Below are positions 52,570-62,575 of a stretch of 64,000 nt of DNA, piece after piece. The stretch lies in assembly GCF_030581005.1 (NCBI RefSeq), contig NZ_JAUQSX010000011.1, positions 177,222 through 241,221 of the forward strand. Direction: 5' to 3'. Position numbers and translations under genes: made by a program. Under the pieces are notes generated by a model that did not search any database, had not been told where the DNA came from, and saw nothing but the letters and a program-made list of their open reading frames with translations. The DNA is from Hymenobacter mellowenesis. Lineage in GTDB: Bacteria; Bacteroidota; Bacteroidia; Cytophagales; Hymenobacteraceae. Every line of letters starts with the position of its first letter. Within the stretch, counting starts at the first letter, position 1.

Positions 52570-52613
52570 CCGGTCAGCCGCGTCACTGTTCCCACCATTC
52601 CACGGCCGACCGG
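52570..52613 (-). terminator. Hairpin between xylA and tkt
   Basis: An 11-bp stem with one mismatch (CCGGTCAGCCG with CGGCCGACCGG) and a 22-base loop containing TGTTCCCACCATT. It resembles the hairpin after tkt in stem position, loop length and loop sequence. It may be an attenuator or RNA-processing site within the operon. Confidence 0.65.
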
Positions 52614-52624
52614 TTCGGTTTTCC

Positions 52625-53956
52625 CTAGATGTATTGGTTAATGATGCTTTCCAGCCACTCCTGCTTGCCACTGCGGGGCGTGGGCTCGCCCGACTTATGG
52701 GCGATGGTGCGCAGGTCTTCCAGTGTGAGGTGACCTTTCTCGAAGGCCGCGCCTTCGCCCGCGTCGAACGAGGCGTAGCGCTCGGAGCGGAACTTGCGGT
52801 AGGCCGATTTTTCAAGGATGGCATCGGCCGTGACGAGGGCGCGGGCGAAGGTGTCCATGCCGGCAATGTGGGCGATGAAGATGTCCTCCAGGTCGGTCGA
52901 GTTGCGGCGGGTTTTGGCGTCGAAGTTGATGCCGCCCTGGGTGATGCCGCCCGCTTCGAGGATGATGAGCATGCTCTCCGTCAGCTCATTCAGGTTGTTG
53001 GGAAACTGGTCGGTATCCCAGCCGTTCTGGTAGTCGCCGCGGTTGGCATCCATGCTGCCGAGCATGCCGGCATCGGCGGCCACCTGCAGCTCGTGCTGGA
53101 AGGTGTGGCCGGCCAGCGTGGCGTGGTTCACCTCCAGGTTCAGCTGGAAATCGTCCTGCAGGCCGTGCTCTTTCAGGAAGCCAATGACGGTGGCCGCGTC
53201 GAAGTCATACTGGTGCTTGGTGGGCTCGGCCGGCTTGGGCTCGATGAAGAACTTGCCGGTAAAGCCCTGCTTGCGGGCGTAGTCGCGGGCCATCGTCAGG
53301 AACTTCGCCATGTGGGCCTGCTCGCGCTTCATATCGGTGTTGAGCAGGGTCATGTAGCCCTCGCGGCCGCCCCAGAACACGTAGTTCTCGCCGCCCAGCG
53401 CAATGGTGGCGTCGATGGCATTGAGTACCTGAGTGCCGGCGTGGGCCACCACCTGGAAATCGGGGTTGGTGCTGGCGCCGTTCATGTAGCGCGGGTTCGA
53501 GAATACGTTGGCCGTGCCCCAGAGCAACTTCACGCCGCTTTCGGCCTGGTGCTGTTTCAGGTAGTCGACGATGGTAGCCAGGTTGCGCTCGTACTCGGCC
53601 AGCGAGTTGCCCTCATCCACCAAGTCAATGTCGTGGAAGCAGTAGTAGGGCGTGCCGAGTTTGGTGAAAAACTCAAACGCGGCGTCGGCCTTGTCCTTGG
53701 CGCGGCCCACAATTTCGTGGTGCGAGTCCCAGGCGAAGTTCTTGGTGCCGGGGCCGAAGGGGTCGCCGCCCGTGCCGGTGAAGGTGTGCCAGTAGGCTGT
53801 GGCGAAGCGCAGGTGCTCCTTCATGGTCTTTCCGGCCACTACGCGGTTTCCGTCGTACCACTTAAAGGCGAGGGGGTTATCCGATTCGCGGCCTTCGTAG
53901 CGAATGGTGTCGATGCCCGTAAAAAATTCTGTCTTCGAGAGCGTGTTGCTAGACAT
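52625..53956 (-). CDS. xylA: Xylose isomerase
   Basis: A 443-residue class II xylose isomerase. Conserved parts include RFATAYWHTFTGTGGDPFGPGT with the catalytic His region, YCFHDIDLVDEG, VFWGGREGYMTLLNTDMKRE, FFIEPKPAEPTKHQYDFD and LEVNHATLAGHTF, together supplying the two metal sites. It converts D-xylose to D-xylulose. Its start overlaps the last 8 bases of xylB, so the two are translationally coupled. Confidence 0.96.
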   Translation of the reverse strand: MSSNTLSKTEFFTGIDTIRYEGRESDNPLAFKWYDGNRVVAGKTMKEHLRFATAYWHTFTGTGGDPFGPGTKNFAWDSHHEIVGRAKDKADAAFEFFTKLGTPYYCFHDIDLVDEGNSLAEYERNLATIVDYLKQHQAESGVKLLWGTANVFSNPRYMNGASTNPDFQVVAHAGTQVLNAIDATIALGGENYVFWGGREGYMTLLNTDMKREQAHMAKFLTMARDYARKQGFTGKFFIEPKPAEPTKHQYDFDAATVIGFLKEHGLQDDFQLNLEVNHATLAGHTFQHELQVAADAGMLGSMDANRGDYQNGWDTDQFPNNLNELTESMLIILEAGGITQGGINFDAKTRRNSTDLEDIFIAHIAGMDTFARALVTADAILEKSAYRKFRSERYASFDAGEGAAFEKGHLTLEDLRTIAHKSGEPTPRSGKQEWLESIINQYI

Positions 53957-55457
53957 GAGCTAAAGTGGTTGATTGGGGAATAAGTTGGGATAAAGCGTCT
54001 TGCCAGCGGGCATAAGCCGTTTGGTATTGTTCACGGAGCCCGGCAGTGGGCTCCACGGTAAGAATGCGTTCGAGGCCGCCGAATGCTTCAGCCGGGCTGG
54101 CGTACACGCCCGCGCCAATGCCGGCGCCGCGGGCCGCGCCTTGGGCCGCGTCGGTGTTGTAGAGCTCCAGCGTCACGTCGCCGGCGTTCACGAAGGCCTC
54201 GCGGAACACGGGGCTCAGGAACATGTTGGCGTTACCGGCGCGCACCGTGCGTACCTGCACGCCCATCTGGCGCATGATGTTCATGCCGTAAATTAGGGCG
54301 AACACAATGCCTTCCTGGGCGGCGCGCAGCAGGTGGGCCTGGCTGTGAATGTTGAAGTTCAGGCCGCGCAATTCGGCGTCGGTGGGCTGGTTTTCGAGGA
54401 TGCGCTCGGCGCCGTTGCCGAAGGGCAAAAACACGAGGCCCTCCGCTCCAACGGGTGCGGTAGCGGCGCGGCGGTTCATCTCGTCATAGGGCATTTCGCC
54501 CACCATTTTGCGCAGCCAGCTGTTGAGGATGCCGGTGCCGTTCATGCACATCAGCACGCCGTTTCGCGGCGCGGCCTCCGTGTGATTAACGTGCACAAAG
54601 GCATTCACCCGCGAGGCCGGGTCGGAAGCCGGGGCAGCGGTGATGCCGTAGACCACGCCCGAGGTGCCAGCCGTGGCGGCGATTTCGCCGGGGTTCAGCA
54701 CGTTGAGGGAAAAGGCATTGTTGGGCTGGTCGCCGGCCCGGTAGCTGATGGGCGTGCCGGCCGTGAGGCCCAGCTCCTGCGCGGCCTCGGCGCTCAGGTG
54801 GCCTTGTACCGAGAAGGTTTCCACCACCTCCGGCAGCAAGTCGGTGCTGATGCCGTAGTAGTCCAGCAGCTCCTGGGCGATGGCCTGCTGCTTGAAATTC
54901 CAGAATACGCCTTCCGACAGGCCCGACACGGTGGTTAGCAGCCGGCCGCTCATTTTAAAGGCGATGTAGTCGCCCGGCAGCTGAATCTTGTGGATTTGCG
55001 CGTACACCCCGGGTTCGTTTTCGCGCACCCACTTCAGCTTGGAGGCGGTGAAGTTGCCGGGCGAGTTCAGGAAGTTTTCCAGGCAATATTCCTCGCCCAA
55101 TTCAGCAAACGCCTGGTTGCCGAGGTCCACGGCCCGGCTGTCGCACCAGATGATGGCGGGACGCAGCACTTTGCCGTCTTTGTCGATGAGCACGAGGCCG
55201 TGCATCTGGTAGGTGATACCGATGCCGGCGACTAAGTCGGCATCGAAGCCGTAGGCAGCTTTGAGCTCGGCAGTGGCGTTCACGCATTCCTGCCACCAGC
55301 GCTCGGGGCTTTGCTCGGCCCAACCGGCCCGGGGCACGCTGATTTCCATCTCCTGCCGGGGCGAGATGGCCGTGGCCACGGCTTTGCCGGTGGTCACGTC
55401 GAGCAGCGAGACTTTGATGGAAGAGCTACCGATGTCGTAGCCGAGGAGGTATTTCAT
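53949..55457 (-). CDS. xylB: Xylulokinase
   Basis: A 502-residue FGGY-family sugar kinase. The phosphate-1 loop is LGYDIGSSSIKVSLLD, the substrate-binding segment is YQMHGLVLIDKDGKVLRPAIIWCDSRA, and the second ATPase domain has AGTSGVVYGITA and a C-terminal adenosine motif (GAARGAGIGAG). It phosphorylates D-xylulose to D-xylulose 5-phosphate. It lies 20 bases downstream of the acetylesterase gene and overlaps xylA. Confidence 0.95.
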   Translation of the reverse strand: MKYLLGYDIGSSSIKVSLLDVTTGKAVATAISPRQEMEISVPRAGWAEQSPERWWQECVNATAELKAAYGFDADLVAGIGITYQMHGLVLIDKDGKVLRPAIIWCDSRAVDLGNQAFAELGEEYCLENFLNSPGNFTASKLKWVRENEPGVYAQIHKIQLPGDYIAFKMSGRLLTTVSGLSEGVFWNFKQQAIAQELLDYYGISTDLLPEVVETFSVQGHLSAEAAQELGLTAGTPISYRAGDQPNNAFSLNVLNPGEIAATAGTSGVVYGITAAPASDPASRVNAFVHVNHTEAAPRNGVLMCMNGTGILNSWLRKMVGEMPYDEMNRRAATAPVGAEGLVFLPFGNGAERILENQPTDAELRGLNFNIHSQAHLLRAAQEGIVFALIYGMNIMRQMGVQVRTVRAGNANMFLSPVFREAFVNAGDVTLELYNTDAAQGAARGAGIGAGVYASPAEAFGGLERILTVEPTAGLREQYQTAYARWQDALSQLIPQSTTLAHV

Positions 55458-55477
55458 AGTTGAGCAGCAATGGAAGG

Positions 55478-57457
55478 TTATTTGGCAAGCTCCGTCGTGA
55501 AAGTGGAGGCCGGCAGGCCCTCCTGGTTATATAGATTAGCGCCTTCCGGATTATCGGCCCAAGCATAGCGTACCACTGCGGGGCTCGGCACCTGGTCATT
55601 CCAGACCACCACTTTGCTGCCCTCAATGCGCGCCTGAGCCGGCACGAACTTCCGGTCCGGCCCGGCCACCGTGAAGCCATTCAACGGCCCACCGCCTTTG
55701 GCCACCAAGCCGCTGCCCACGCCCGCGAACGTCAGCGTCGCCTTGTTGCCGGCCGCCTTCATGGCCTGAAAAAGTGGGCCGGATGATACCAATTTGGCAT
55801 CGCCATAAGCCACTTTCTGGGCGGCCAGGGCCAGGCGGTGGCCCACCGTCTGCTTGTCAAGGGGGTGAATATCGTTCCACTCGCCCACGTCCGTAATCAC
55901 GGCCATGCCGGTGCGGGGCAGGGCCAGCAGGCGGCGCTGGGCGTCGCGCACCTGCGCCTGGTTGCTCTCGCCGGGCTCCTTGCGGGCGGCGTTGATGTTG
56001 GCCAGCTGCACGTAGAGAAACGGCAGGCCGGGCTGGCGGAAGTTCGTGCGCCAGTCCTGCACCAGGGTTGAGGTCAGGGCGTAATAATCGTCGGGCCGGC
56101 CGGTATTGCTCTCGCCCTGGTACCAGAGCACGCCCTTGAGAGCGTAGGGCAGGGCCGGGGCCACTAGTCCGTTATACAGCACGCCGGGCTGGTACTGGAA
56201 AGTGGTGGTGCCGGGGGTGGGCGGCATCGTAGCGCCCAGCTTGTACTGCCAAGGGCCGCGCAGGTCGAGCGTCTGGCCGCCGGCCGTAAGCTGGTAGTTA
56301 CGGTCCAGGGTGAACCCGCCGCGCCCACCGTTGCTGATGAGGCGCACCGTCACTACGTTTTTGCCCGGCTTCAGCACGCCGATACCGAAATCGTACTTGC
56401 GGGGCGGGTAGCGGTAGGCGGTGCTGCCCACGAGTTGCCCATTGATGTAGGTCGAATCAGCATCGACGAGCGTACCCAGCTCCAGGCGGGCCGGCTGGCC
56501 GGTCATGGCGGCCGGTACTTCGATTTCCTTGCGGAACCAGAGCACGCCGTTCACCGGACCCAGCGGGGTTTGGCCGGCCCACTCGCCGGGCACGTTCATG
56601 GTGGCCCAGCCGCTGGCATCGTAGCCGGGCGCCGACCACTTCGGCTGGCCGGGCGCTTCGCCCAGGTCGGCCCGGTGCAGCTGCTTATACCAGTCGCTCA
56701 CGGCGGCGCTCTCGCGCTGTTTGGTCGTCACCACCAGCAGGCTGTCTTTGTATTTGGCGCTTTGCTGCTCGTATTTCGGAAACTGCTTCAGCGCGTCGGC
56801 GCTCAGCCAGGCTTCGGCGGGCGAGCCGCCCACGGCGACTTTAATCAGGCCGACGGGCACCTGGTATTTGGCATTGATTTCCTTGGCGAAGAAGTAGCCC
56901 ACGGCCGTGAAGCCGAGCACGGTTTCGGGCGTGGCGGCTACCCAGCTGCCGCCCGTTACATCGGCCTTGGGGCCGGTGAAGGCGTAGCGCATGGGCACGT
57001 CGAACTGCCGGATGCGCGGGTTGGTGGCCTGGGCAATTTCCTGGGGGTACTTGTCGCGCACGCGGCGCATGGGCAGCTCCATGTTCGACTGGCCGGCGCA
57101 AAACCACACGTCGCCCACCAGAATGTCTTTTAGTTCAAGCTGGTTGCTGGCCCTGATGCTCATCTCAAACGGCCCGCCGGCTTTCATCGGCGGGAGCTTT
57201 ACGGACCATTTGCCCTCGGCTCCGGCGGTAGCGCGGTAGGTTTTGCCCAGGAAGGCCACCGTGACGGCCTCGCCGGGCCGGGCCCAGCCCCACACCTGCA
57301 CGTCGGCATCGCGCTGCAGCACCATGCCGCTGCTCACCAGGCGCGGCAGGCGCACCTGGGCGTAACCGGCCCGGCCGGCCAGCAGCGCCAGTCCTAAGCT
57401 TAGTAAAAAAAATGGTGATGCGCTGTTTTTCAAATATTTACCCGGTATAACGGGCAT
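55478..57457 (-). CDS. Sialate O-acetylesterase-like (SASA) acetylxylan esterase
   Basis: A 659-residue exported SGNH-like esterase. A signal anchor (about 13-34) is followed by a beta-domain (LPRLVSSGMVLQRDADVQVWGWARPGE). Next comes the catalytic block WFCAGQSNMELPM with Ser 124, the oxyanion residues WYQGESNTGRPDDY, and the Asp/His pair in DVGEWNDIHP. An inserted carbohydrate-binding sandwich occupies about 270-400. The name comes from the mammalian enzyme; in xylan loci such proteins remove acetyl groups from xylan. It follows susD after a hairpin at 57479-57509. Confidence 0.87.
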   Translation of the reverse strand: MPVIPGKYLKNSASPFFLLSLGLALLAGRAGYAQVRLPRLVSSGMVLQRDADVQVWGWARPGEAVTVAFLGKTYRATAGAEGKWSVKLPPMKAGGPFEMSIRASNQLELKDILVGDVWFCAGQSNMELPMRRVRDKYPQEIAQATNPRIRQFDVPMRYAFTGPKADVTGGSWVAATPETVLGFTAVGYFFAKEINAKYQVPVGLIKVAVGGSPAEAWLSADALKQFPKYEQQSAKYKDSLLVVTTKQRESAAVSDWYKQLHRADLGEAPGQPKWSAPGYDASGWATMNVPGEWAGQTPLGPVNGVLWFRKEIEVPAAMTGQPARLELGTLVDADSTYINGQLVGSTAYRYPPRKYDFGIGVLKPGKNVVTVRLISNGGRGGFTLDRNYQLTAGGQTLDLRGPWQYKLGATMPPTPGTTTFQYQPGVLYNGLVAPALPYALKGVLWYQGESNTGRPDDYYALTSTLVQDWRTNFRQPGLPFLYVQLANINAARKEPGESNQAQVRDAQRRLLALPRTGMAVITDVGEWNDIHPLDKQTVGHRLALAAQKVAYGDAKLVSSGPLFQAMKAAGNKATLTFAGVGSGLVAKGGGPLNGFTVAGPDRKFVPAQARIEGSKVVVWNDQVPSPAVVRYAWADNPEGANLYNQEGLPASTFTTELAK

Positions 57458-57478
57458 TTACAGTACCCCTTCATAAAT

Positions 57479-57509
57479 AGGCCCTGGTTTCGTAGTGAAA
57501 CCAGGGCCT
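57479..57509 (-). terminator. Hairpin between susD and the acetylesterase gene
   Basis: A perfect 13-bp stem (AGGCCCTGGTTTC and its complement) with a 5-base loop, 26 bases past the susD stop. It may reduce read-through so that the transport genes are transcribed more than the downstream enzymes. Confidence 0.8.
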
Positions 57510-57534
57510 GTTTTAACCAGTCAGCAGCCAGGGG

Positions 57535-59349
57535 TTAGTACCCTGGATTCTGGGTGATTTTACCGCTGGTGCGGTCAATCTCCTGCTGCGGAATGGGGCG
57601 CAGCATGTGATAGGGCTGAACGTTGGCCGCGGCGGCCGAGCCGTAGCTATCCGTAGTGTTGGGGATAGGAGAGGGCTTTGAGCTTACCAGCGGGGGCGAG
57701 AACCTTCTCACCCGGTCTACCAGCGTGTTGGTGCGCACCAGGTCGTACCAGCGCGTGAATTCGCCGCACAGCTCCCGCGTGCGCTCTTCCAGAATAAAGT
57801 CGATGCTCACCTGCGCCGTGGTAATTTCCATTTGCGCAGCGCGGCCGCTTGCTGCCGCCCGCCGGCGCACCACGTTGATGAAGTCGCGGGCTTTCGGGAG
57901 GTTGCCCAGGTACATCTCGGCCTCGGCGGCAATCAGGTAGGTCTCGGCCAGACGGAAGAGGATGACCGGCCGGTCGGAGCTAACGTTCAGGGATGAACGG
58001 GTGGCGTCGTCGTATTTGTTGATGTAGGGCGAAAACTGGGTGGTGTAGGTGCTGGGCGTGCCCACCACAAAGCGGCCACCCGGACGGGCGTTGATGCGCG
58101 TCTGCTCGGCTGGGGTAATCTCACGGCCGGCGTACCAGGCGGCGGTGTCACCCACCACGGCCCGGGGGTTGAAGGTCGTGCCGCTGTTCTGCCCAATTTT
58201 ATTCACCAGCCACAGCGTGGTGAACCACTTGTTGTAGCGCGTGTCGGTGGTGCGCCACTGCCGTGGGGTGGTTTCGGAAGGCAGAATGTACGAGGTCAGC
58301 AGGTAGGGCGTGGACGTGAGGCGTCCGAAAGGCCGGCCAAGGGCCACGGTGCGCTCCACGTTGGGCAGCAAATCGTAGCGGTTGCGGTACAGAAAGGAAA
58401 CCTGGTTCTGGCCGGCCAGGCCGGCGCCGTTGTCGGAAAGCCCCGTGAAGGTGGGGTCCCCGTTGAACTGGATGTTCATCAGCACTTCCTTGTCGTTCTC
58501 TTTGCCTTCCTTGAAGATGTCGGCGGGGTCGGCCTCCAGGGCGCGGCCGTACTTGCCGCCGGGGGTCGTGCCGGAGTTCGTGGCCGGACTGGGGTTGGAG
58601 TCGGCGATGAGCTCTTCGGAGAACTGCGCGGCTTTGGCGTAGTCGTCGGTCTGCCGGGCCGAGGAGGTGGCCCGGGTCAGGTAGACTTTGGCCAGCAGGT
58701 GCAGCGCAGTGGCCCGGGTCACGCGGCCCGGCTGGGCAGCGACGTTGGCAATGCCCGGCGTGGTGGCGGTGCCCAAGGCATCGTTCAGGTCCGCAATGAT
58801 GGCGTTATACACGTCGGCCAGGGGCGCGCGCGCAATGTCCTTCGTGGGCGCATCCACGAACTTGAGCGTTAAGGGAACATCGCCGAAAGCCCGTACCAGC
58901 ATGAAGTAATAGAAAGCCCGCAGCACCTTGGCCTCGGCCGTAATCTGGGTAACGGCCGAGGGGGTCAGGCCCTGCACCGAGCCCGCGTACTGGATAACGC
59001 CGTTGGCTCCGTTGATAAATCGGTAGCACTGGGTCCACATGCCGGTGGAGGTGGAGTTGCTGTTGTTGAGCTGCCCCCGGTTATAGTCCTCGAGCCCGTC
59101 AGAGCCCGAGGCGCCCCGCATAAACTCGTCAGTTCCCTGCGAGGTAAAGTTCGAGCCGCCCTGGTCGGTGTGAACGTTGCGCAAACCGGAATACACGCCG
59201 GTCAGGCCCGACTGCACCCCGTCGGGCGTGCCCAGGAACGAAGGGACCAGGACCGAGCGTGGATTCTCATCCAGAATGTCCTTGCTGCAACCGCTGGCCG
59301 CAACGATTAAAGCCAAAGCAACCGAGCTGCTGAGAAAAATCCTTTTCAT
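57535..59349 (-). CDS. SusD/RagB family glycan-binding lipoprotein
   Basis: A 604-residue outer-membrane lipoprotein. The lipobox ASGC places the lipidated Cys at about residue 21. The N-terminal SusD helices (GTPDGVQSGLTGVYSGLRN ... WTQCYRFINGANGVIQYAGSV ... VLRAFYYFMLVRAFGDVPLTLKF) and the C-terminal RagB part (RLAETYLIAAEAEMYLGNLPKARDFINVVRRRA ... LEERTRELCGEFTRWYDLVRT) are complete, ending NPGY. It captures xylan oligosaccharides on the cell surface and lids the SusC channel encoded just upstream. Confidence 0.95.
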   Translation of the reverse strand: MKRIFLSSSVALALIVAASGCSKDILDENPRSVLVPSFLGTPDGVQSGLTGVYSGLRNVHTDQGGSNFTSQGTDEFMRGASGSDGLEDYNRGQLNNSNSTSTGMWTQCYRFINGANGVIQYAGSVQGLTPSAVTQITAEAKVLRAFYYFMLVRAFGDVPLTLKFVDAPTKDIARAPLADVYNAIIADLNDALGTATTPGIANVAAQPGRVTRATALHLLAKVYLTRATSSARQTDDYAKAAQFSEELIADSNPSPATNSGTTPGGKYGRALEADPADIFKEGKENDKEVLMNIQFNGDPTFTGLSDNGAGLAGQNQVSFLYRNRYDLLPNVERTVALGRPFGRLTSTPYLLTSYILPSETTPRQWRTTDTRYNKWFTTLWLVNKIGQNSGTTFNPRAVVGDTAAWYAGREITPAEQTRINARPGGRFVVGTPSTYTTQFSPYINKYDDATRSSLNVSSDRPVILFRLAETYLIAAEAEMYLGNLPKARDFINVVRRRAAASGRAAQMEITTAQVSIDFILEERTRELCGEFTRWYDLVRTNTLVDRVRRFSPPLVSSKPSPIPNTTDSYGSAAAANVQPYHMLRPIPQQEIDRTSGKITQNPGY

Positions 59350-59393
59350 ATAGAAGTGAGGACGCTTGTAAGCGTCTGGAAAGTTGAAGAATA

Positions 59394-62300
59394 TTAAAAG
59401 CCCAGGTTCACGCCCACAATGAAGGAGCGGTAAACGGGGAGGTTGGTGCCGTAGTCAAAGGAAACTCCGCCGTTGTTGGTGGTGCTGCCGTTAAACCGGG
59501 TTGAGTACGACAGCGCGTCGGGGTCAATGGCTTTGTTGTTCTTGTAATACTCCTCGGGCGACCAGATGAGGGGGTTCTGCACCTGCACGTAAATGCGGGC
59601 CGAGCTCATCAGGGCCGTTTTGGCCCACGCCGCCGGAATGGTGTAGCCTAGGTCGATGCTGCGCACCTTGATAAACGTGCCGCTCAGGTAAGCCAGTGAC
59701 TGCGCGTTGGGCACGAAGTCGTTGAAATAAAACTGGTTGGGCTGCGGAAAGCGGTTGTCAGGCGTTTCGGGCGTCCAGTAGGGGAGGTTGAGCTGGTTGC
59801 GGCGCCCGCCGAACGTGGTGAGGTAGTTGGACGGGAACAGCAGCGGGTCCACCACGGTAGCGCCCACCCGGCTCACGGCCACAGCCGTCAGGTCGAAGCC
59901 CTTGAAGCGGAAGCGCTGGGTCATGCCGGCCTCAAACTTGGGCTGGCGCGTGCCGATGATTTGGCGGTCGGCCGCATCCACGGTGCCGCTGTTGTTGAGG
60001 TCCTCAATCTTCACCTGGCCCACTTTCAGGCCGGCCTTGGCGGCAGCGGCGATGTCAGCCGGCGTGTTCTGGTAAATGCCGGCGTACTTGTAGTCGTAGA
60101 AAACGTACAGCGGCGAGCCGATGAAGCGCTGGTTGGCGATGTCGCTGCGCTGATTGCCGTTTTCGTCCGTGCCCAGGCCCAGGTCAAGCACCTTTTCGCG
60201 GTTGATGGTGAAGTTCCAGTCGGTGCTCCACTCAAAGCCACTGGCCGTGCGCACGTTCACCGTCGTCAGGCTAACTTCCAGGCCGCGGTTTTGGGTTTTG
60301 CCAATGTTGCGGGTGAAGGAGCTATAGCCGGTCGAAGTGGGCAGCGCGTCGGGCAACAGCAAATCGCTGGTCTTCTGCTCGTACACTTCGACCGAACCGG
60401 TGACCCGGTTGTTAAAGAAGCCAAAGTCAAGGCCGAAGTTGGCGGTGGCCGTGTACTCCCAGCCCAGGTTGGGGTTGGGAATCGAGGAAGGCACCGAACC
60501 CACGGCGCCCGTGGCGCCGAAGTTGTAGTAGCCGCCGCCCAGGCCGCTGCCCAGCGAACCCAGGGTTTGGTATGGGTTCACGGCGGTGCTGCCCGTGCGG
60601 CCGTAGCTGGCACGCAGCTTGAGGTTGCTTACCCACGCCCGTTCCTTGAGGAAGGACTCATTGGCGATGTTCCAGGCCACGGCGGCCGAGGGGAAAGGTT
60701 TGTACTTGTTGCCGGGCGCGAGGCGCGACGAGCCGTCCACCCGCACCGTCAGCGTGGCCGAGTAGCGGTTGTCGAACGCGTAGTTCAGGCGGCCCATGTA
60801 CGAGATGATGTCCCACTGGCTTTCGGTGCTACTGGGCGCGGTGGGCGTGCCGGCGCCCAGGTTGGAAGCCAGCTGGTAGTTCGTGGGCAGGTTTTGCGAA
60901 CCTGCGCCGAAGCCATCGGTCCGGAATTCCTGCCAGCTGTACAAGCCGGTGAAGTTAATGTCATGCAGGCCAATCGTGCGATTGTAGGTCAGCACGTTTT
61001 CCGCCAGTAGATTGAAGGCAAGGCTATTCGAGCGGCTGGCGGAGTTCTGCCCGCCGTTACGGGCCGGCGTGTTGGACGCGAAAAAGCTTTCGTCGTTCTG
61101 CGTGCGGCCGTCGAGGCCTAGGTTGAGGCGGTAGTCCAACCCTTTTAGAATGTTGACCTGCCCGTAGAGGCTGTTGAAGGTGCGCAGGCGCCGGCGTTGT
61201 TCCAGGTGCGCGTTCGGCGTGTAGTACGTGAGCGCGTTGGCCTGCGCGTTGTCGGTGTTGGGATAGAGAATCGGAATGCCGTTGGCATCAAAGGGAGAAG
61301 CCAGCGGGCTGCTCGTAATGACGCTGTACATGATGCCCAGGTTCGGGTCATCCTGCTTGGTGAAGGTGTTCAGCGTGTTCAAGCCGATTTTCACCCGCGT
61401 GCCAATCTGCTGGTCCAGGGTGCCGCGCAGGGAGTAGCGCTGAATGCGCTGCACGGGCTGGATGCCGGTTTCGTCGTAATAGCCCAGCGAGGCCGAATAC
61501 TGCGTCTGGTCGGTGCCGCCGCTCACGCCCAGGGCGTGGTTCTGGATATGACCATTCTGGAACAGCAAGTCCTGGTAGTCGAAGGTTTTGCCGGCGGTGT
61601 AGTTGGCCAGCTCCTCGGTGGTCAGGAAGCCCGCAGCCGTGGCCGGGTTCTGCCCATTGGCCCGGTAGGCTTCCGCCCGGTATTTGTAATACTCCTGCCC
61701 GTCCTGCAGGTCGTAGTAGCCATAGGCTCTCTTCGTTCCATAATAGCCGCTGTAAGTGGCTTTGGGAGCACCCGATTTGCCGCGCTTGGTCGTAATCAGG
61801 ATAACGCCATTAGCGCCGCGGGCCCCGTAGATGGCCGTCGAGCTGGCATCTTTCAGCACTTCCACGCCCGTGATGTCGTCGGGGTTCAGGTCGTTGAGGC
61901 TGCCGTCGTAGGGCACGCCGTCTACCACCAGCAGCGGGTCGTTGGAGCCGGCAAACGAGCGGTTGCCCCGGATGCGGATAACCGGGGCCTGGCCCGGGGA
62001 GTTGGTGGTGCTGGAGATGTTAACGCCCGCCGCGCGGCCCTGCAGGGCTTGGCCGATGTTGGCCACCGGCACGTCGCGCAACTGCTGCTCGCTCACCGAC
62101 GAGATGGCGCCCGTCACCTGGCTTTTTCGCTGGCTGCCGTAGCCCACTACCTGCACCTCGCTCAGCGACTGGGCCTCAGTGGTCAGCCGGACGTTTACAC
62201 TACCCGAAGCACCTATCGGCACCTCCTTCTTTTCATAGCCAATTGAGCTGATAACCAAAGTAGTGGCATCAGCCGGCACATTCAGCGAGTATTCACCCGC

Positions 62301-62516
62301 CGCGTTGGTGGTGGCCCCAATAGTGGTGCCTTTCACAATGACGGTAACCCCCGGCAGCGTTTCGCCCGAATCGGACTTGATGGTGCCGGTGACGGTGCGA
62401 CCGGCCTGAGCCCAGGCTGCACCGGGAAGCATGGCTCCCAATAGCAGCGCCGACCCCAGGGCGGGAATCCAGCGCCGTTCCCGGCGCGGCGCAATGACAG
62501 ATAAATGTGCTTGCAT
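59394..62516 (-). CDS. SusC/RagA TonB-linked outer membrane transporter
   Basis: A 1040-residue TonB-dependent transporter. After the signal peptide (about 1-36) comes a carboxypeptidase-regulatory-like domain (VTGTIKSDSGETLPGVTVIVKGTTIGATTNAAGEYSLNVP). The plug follows, with the SusC signature (IRGNRSFAGSNDPLLVVDGVPYDGSLNDLNPDDITGVEVLKDASSTAIYGARGANGVILITTKRGKSG). The beta-barrel ends in the aromatic terminus VGVNLGF. It imports oligosaccharides using TonB energy. It is preceded by the SDR gene with a 59-base gap, and susD follows after 44 bases. Confidence 0.96.
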   Translation of the reverse strand: MQAHLSVIAPRRERRWIPALGSALLLGAMLPGAAWAQAGRTVTGTIKSDSGETLPGVTVIVKGTTIGATTNAAGEYSLNVPADATTLVISSIGYEKKEVPIGASGSVNVRLTTEAQSLSEVQVVGYGSQRKSQVTGAISSVSEQQLRDVPVANIGQALQGRAAGVNISSTTNSPGQAPVIRIRGNRSFAGSNDPLLVVDGVPYDGSLNDLNPDDITGVEVLKDASSTAIYGARGANGVILITTKRGKSGAPKATYSGYYGTKRAYGYYDLQDGQEYYKYRAEAYRANGQNPATAAGFLTTEELANYTAGKTFDYQDLLFQNGHIQNHALGVSGGTDQTQYSASLGYYDETGIQPVQRIQRYSLRGTLDQQIGTRVKIGLNTLNTFTKQDDPNLGIMYSVITSSPLASPFDANGIPILYPNTDNAQANALTYYTPNAHLEQRRRLRTFNSLYGQVNILKGLDYRLNLGLDGRTQNDESFFASNTPARNGGQNSASRSNSLAFNLLAENVLTYNRTIGLHDINFTGLYSWQEFRTDGFGAGSQNLPTNYQLASNLGAGTPTAPSSTESQWDIISYMGRLNYAFDNRYSATLTVRVDGSSRLAPGNKYKPFPSAAVAWNIANESFLKERAWVSNLKLRASYGRTGSTAVNPYQTLGSLGSGLGGGYYNFGATGAVGSVPSSIPNPNLGWEYTATANFGLDFGFFNNRVTGSVEVYEQKTSDLLLPDALPTSTGYSSFTRNIGKTQNRGLEVSLTTVNVRTASGFEWSTDWNFTINREKVLDLGLGTDENGNQRSDIANQRFIGSPLYVFYDYKYAGIYQNTPADIAAAAKAGLKVGQVKIEDLNNSGTVDAADRQIIGTRQPKFEAGMTQRFRFKGFDLTAVAVSRVGATVVDPLLFPSNYLTTFGGRRNQLNLPYWTPETPDNRFPQPNQFYFNDFVPNAQSLAYLSGTFIKVRSIDLGYTIPAAWAKTALMSSARIYVQVQNPLIWSPEEYYKNNKAIDPDALSYSTRFNGSTTNNGGVSFDYGTNLPVYRSFIVGVNLGF

Positions 62517-62575
62517 GGTAATGAGTGGGTTTTTGTGGTGGGTATGTAAGGTTTGATTGAGGCGCGATGGGTGGG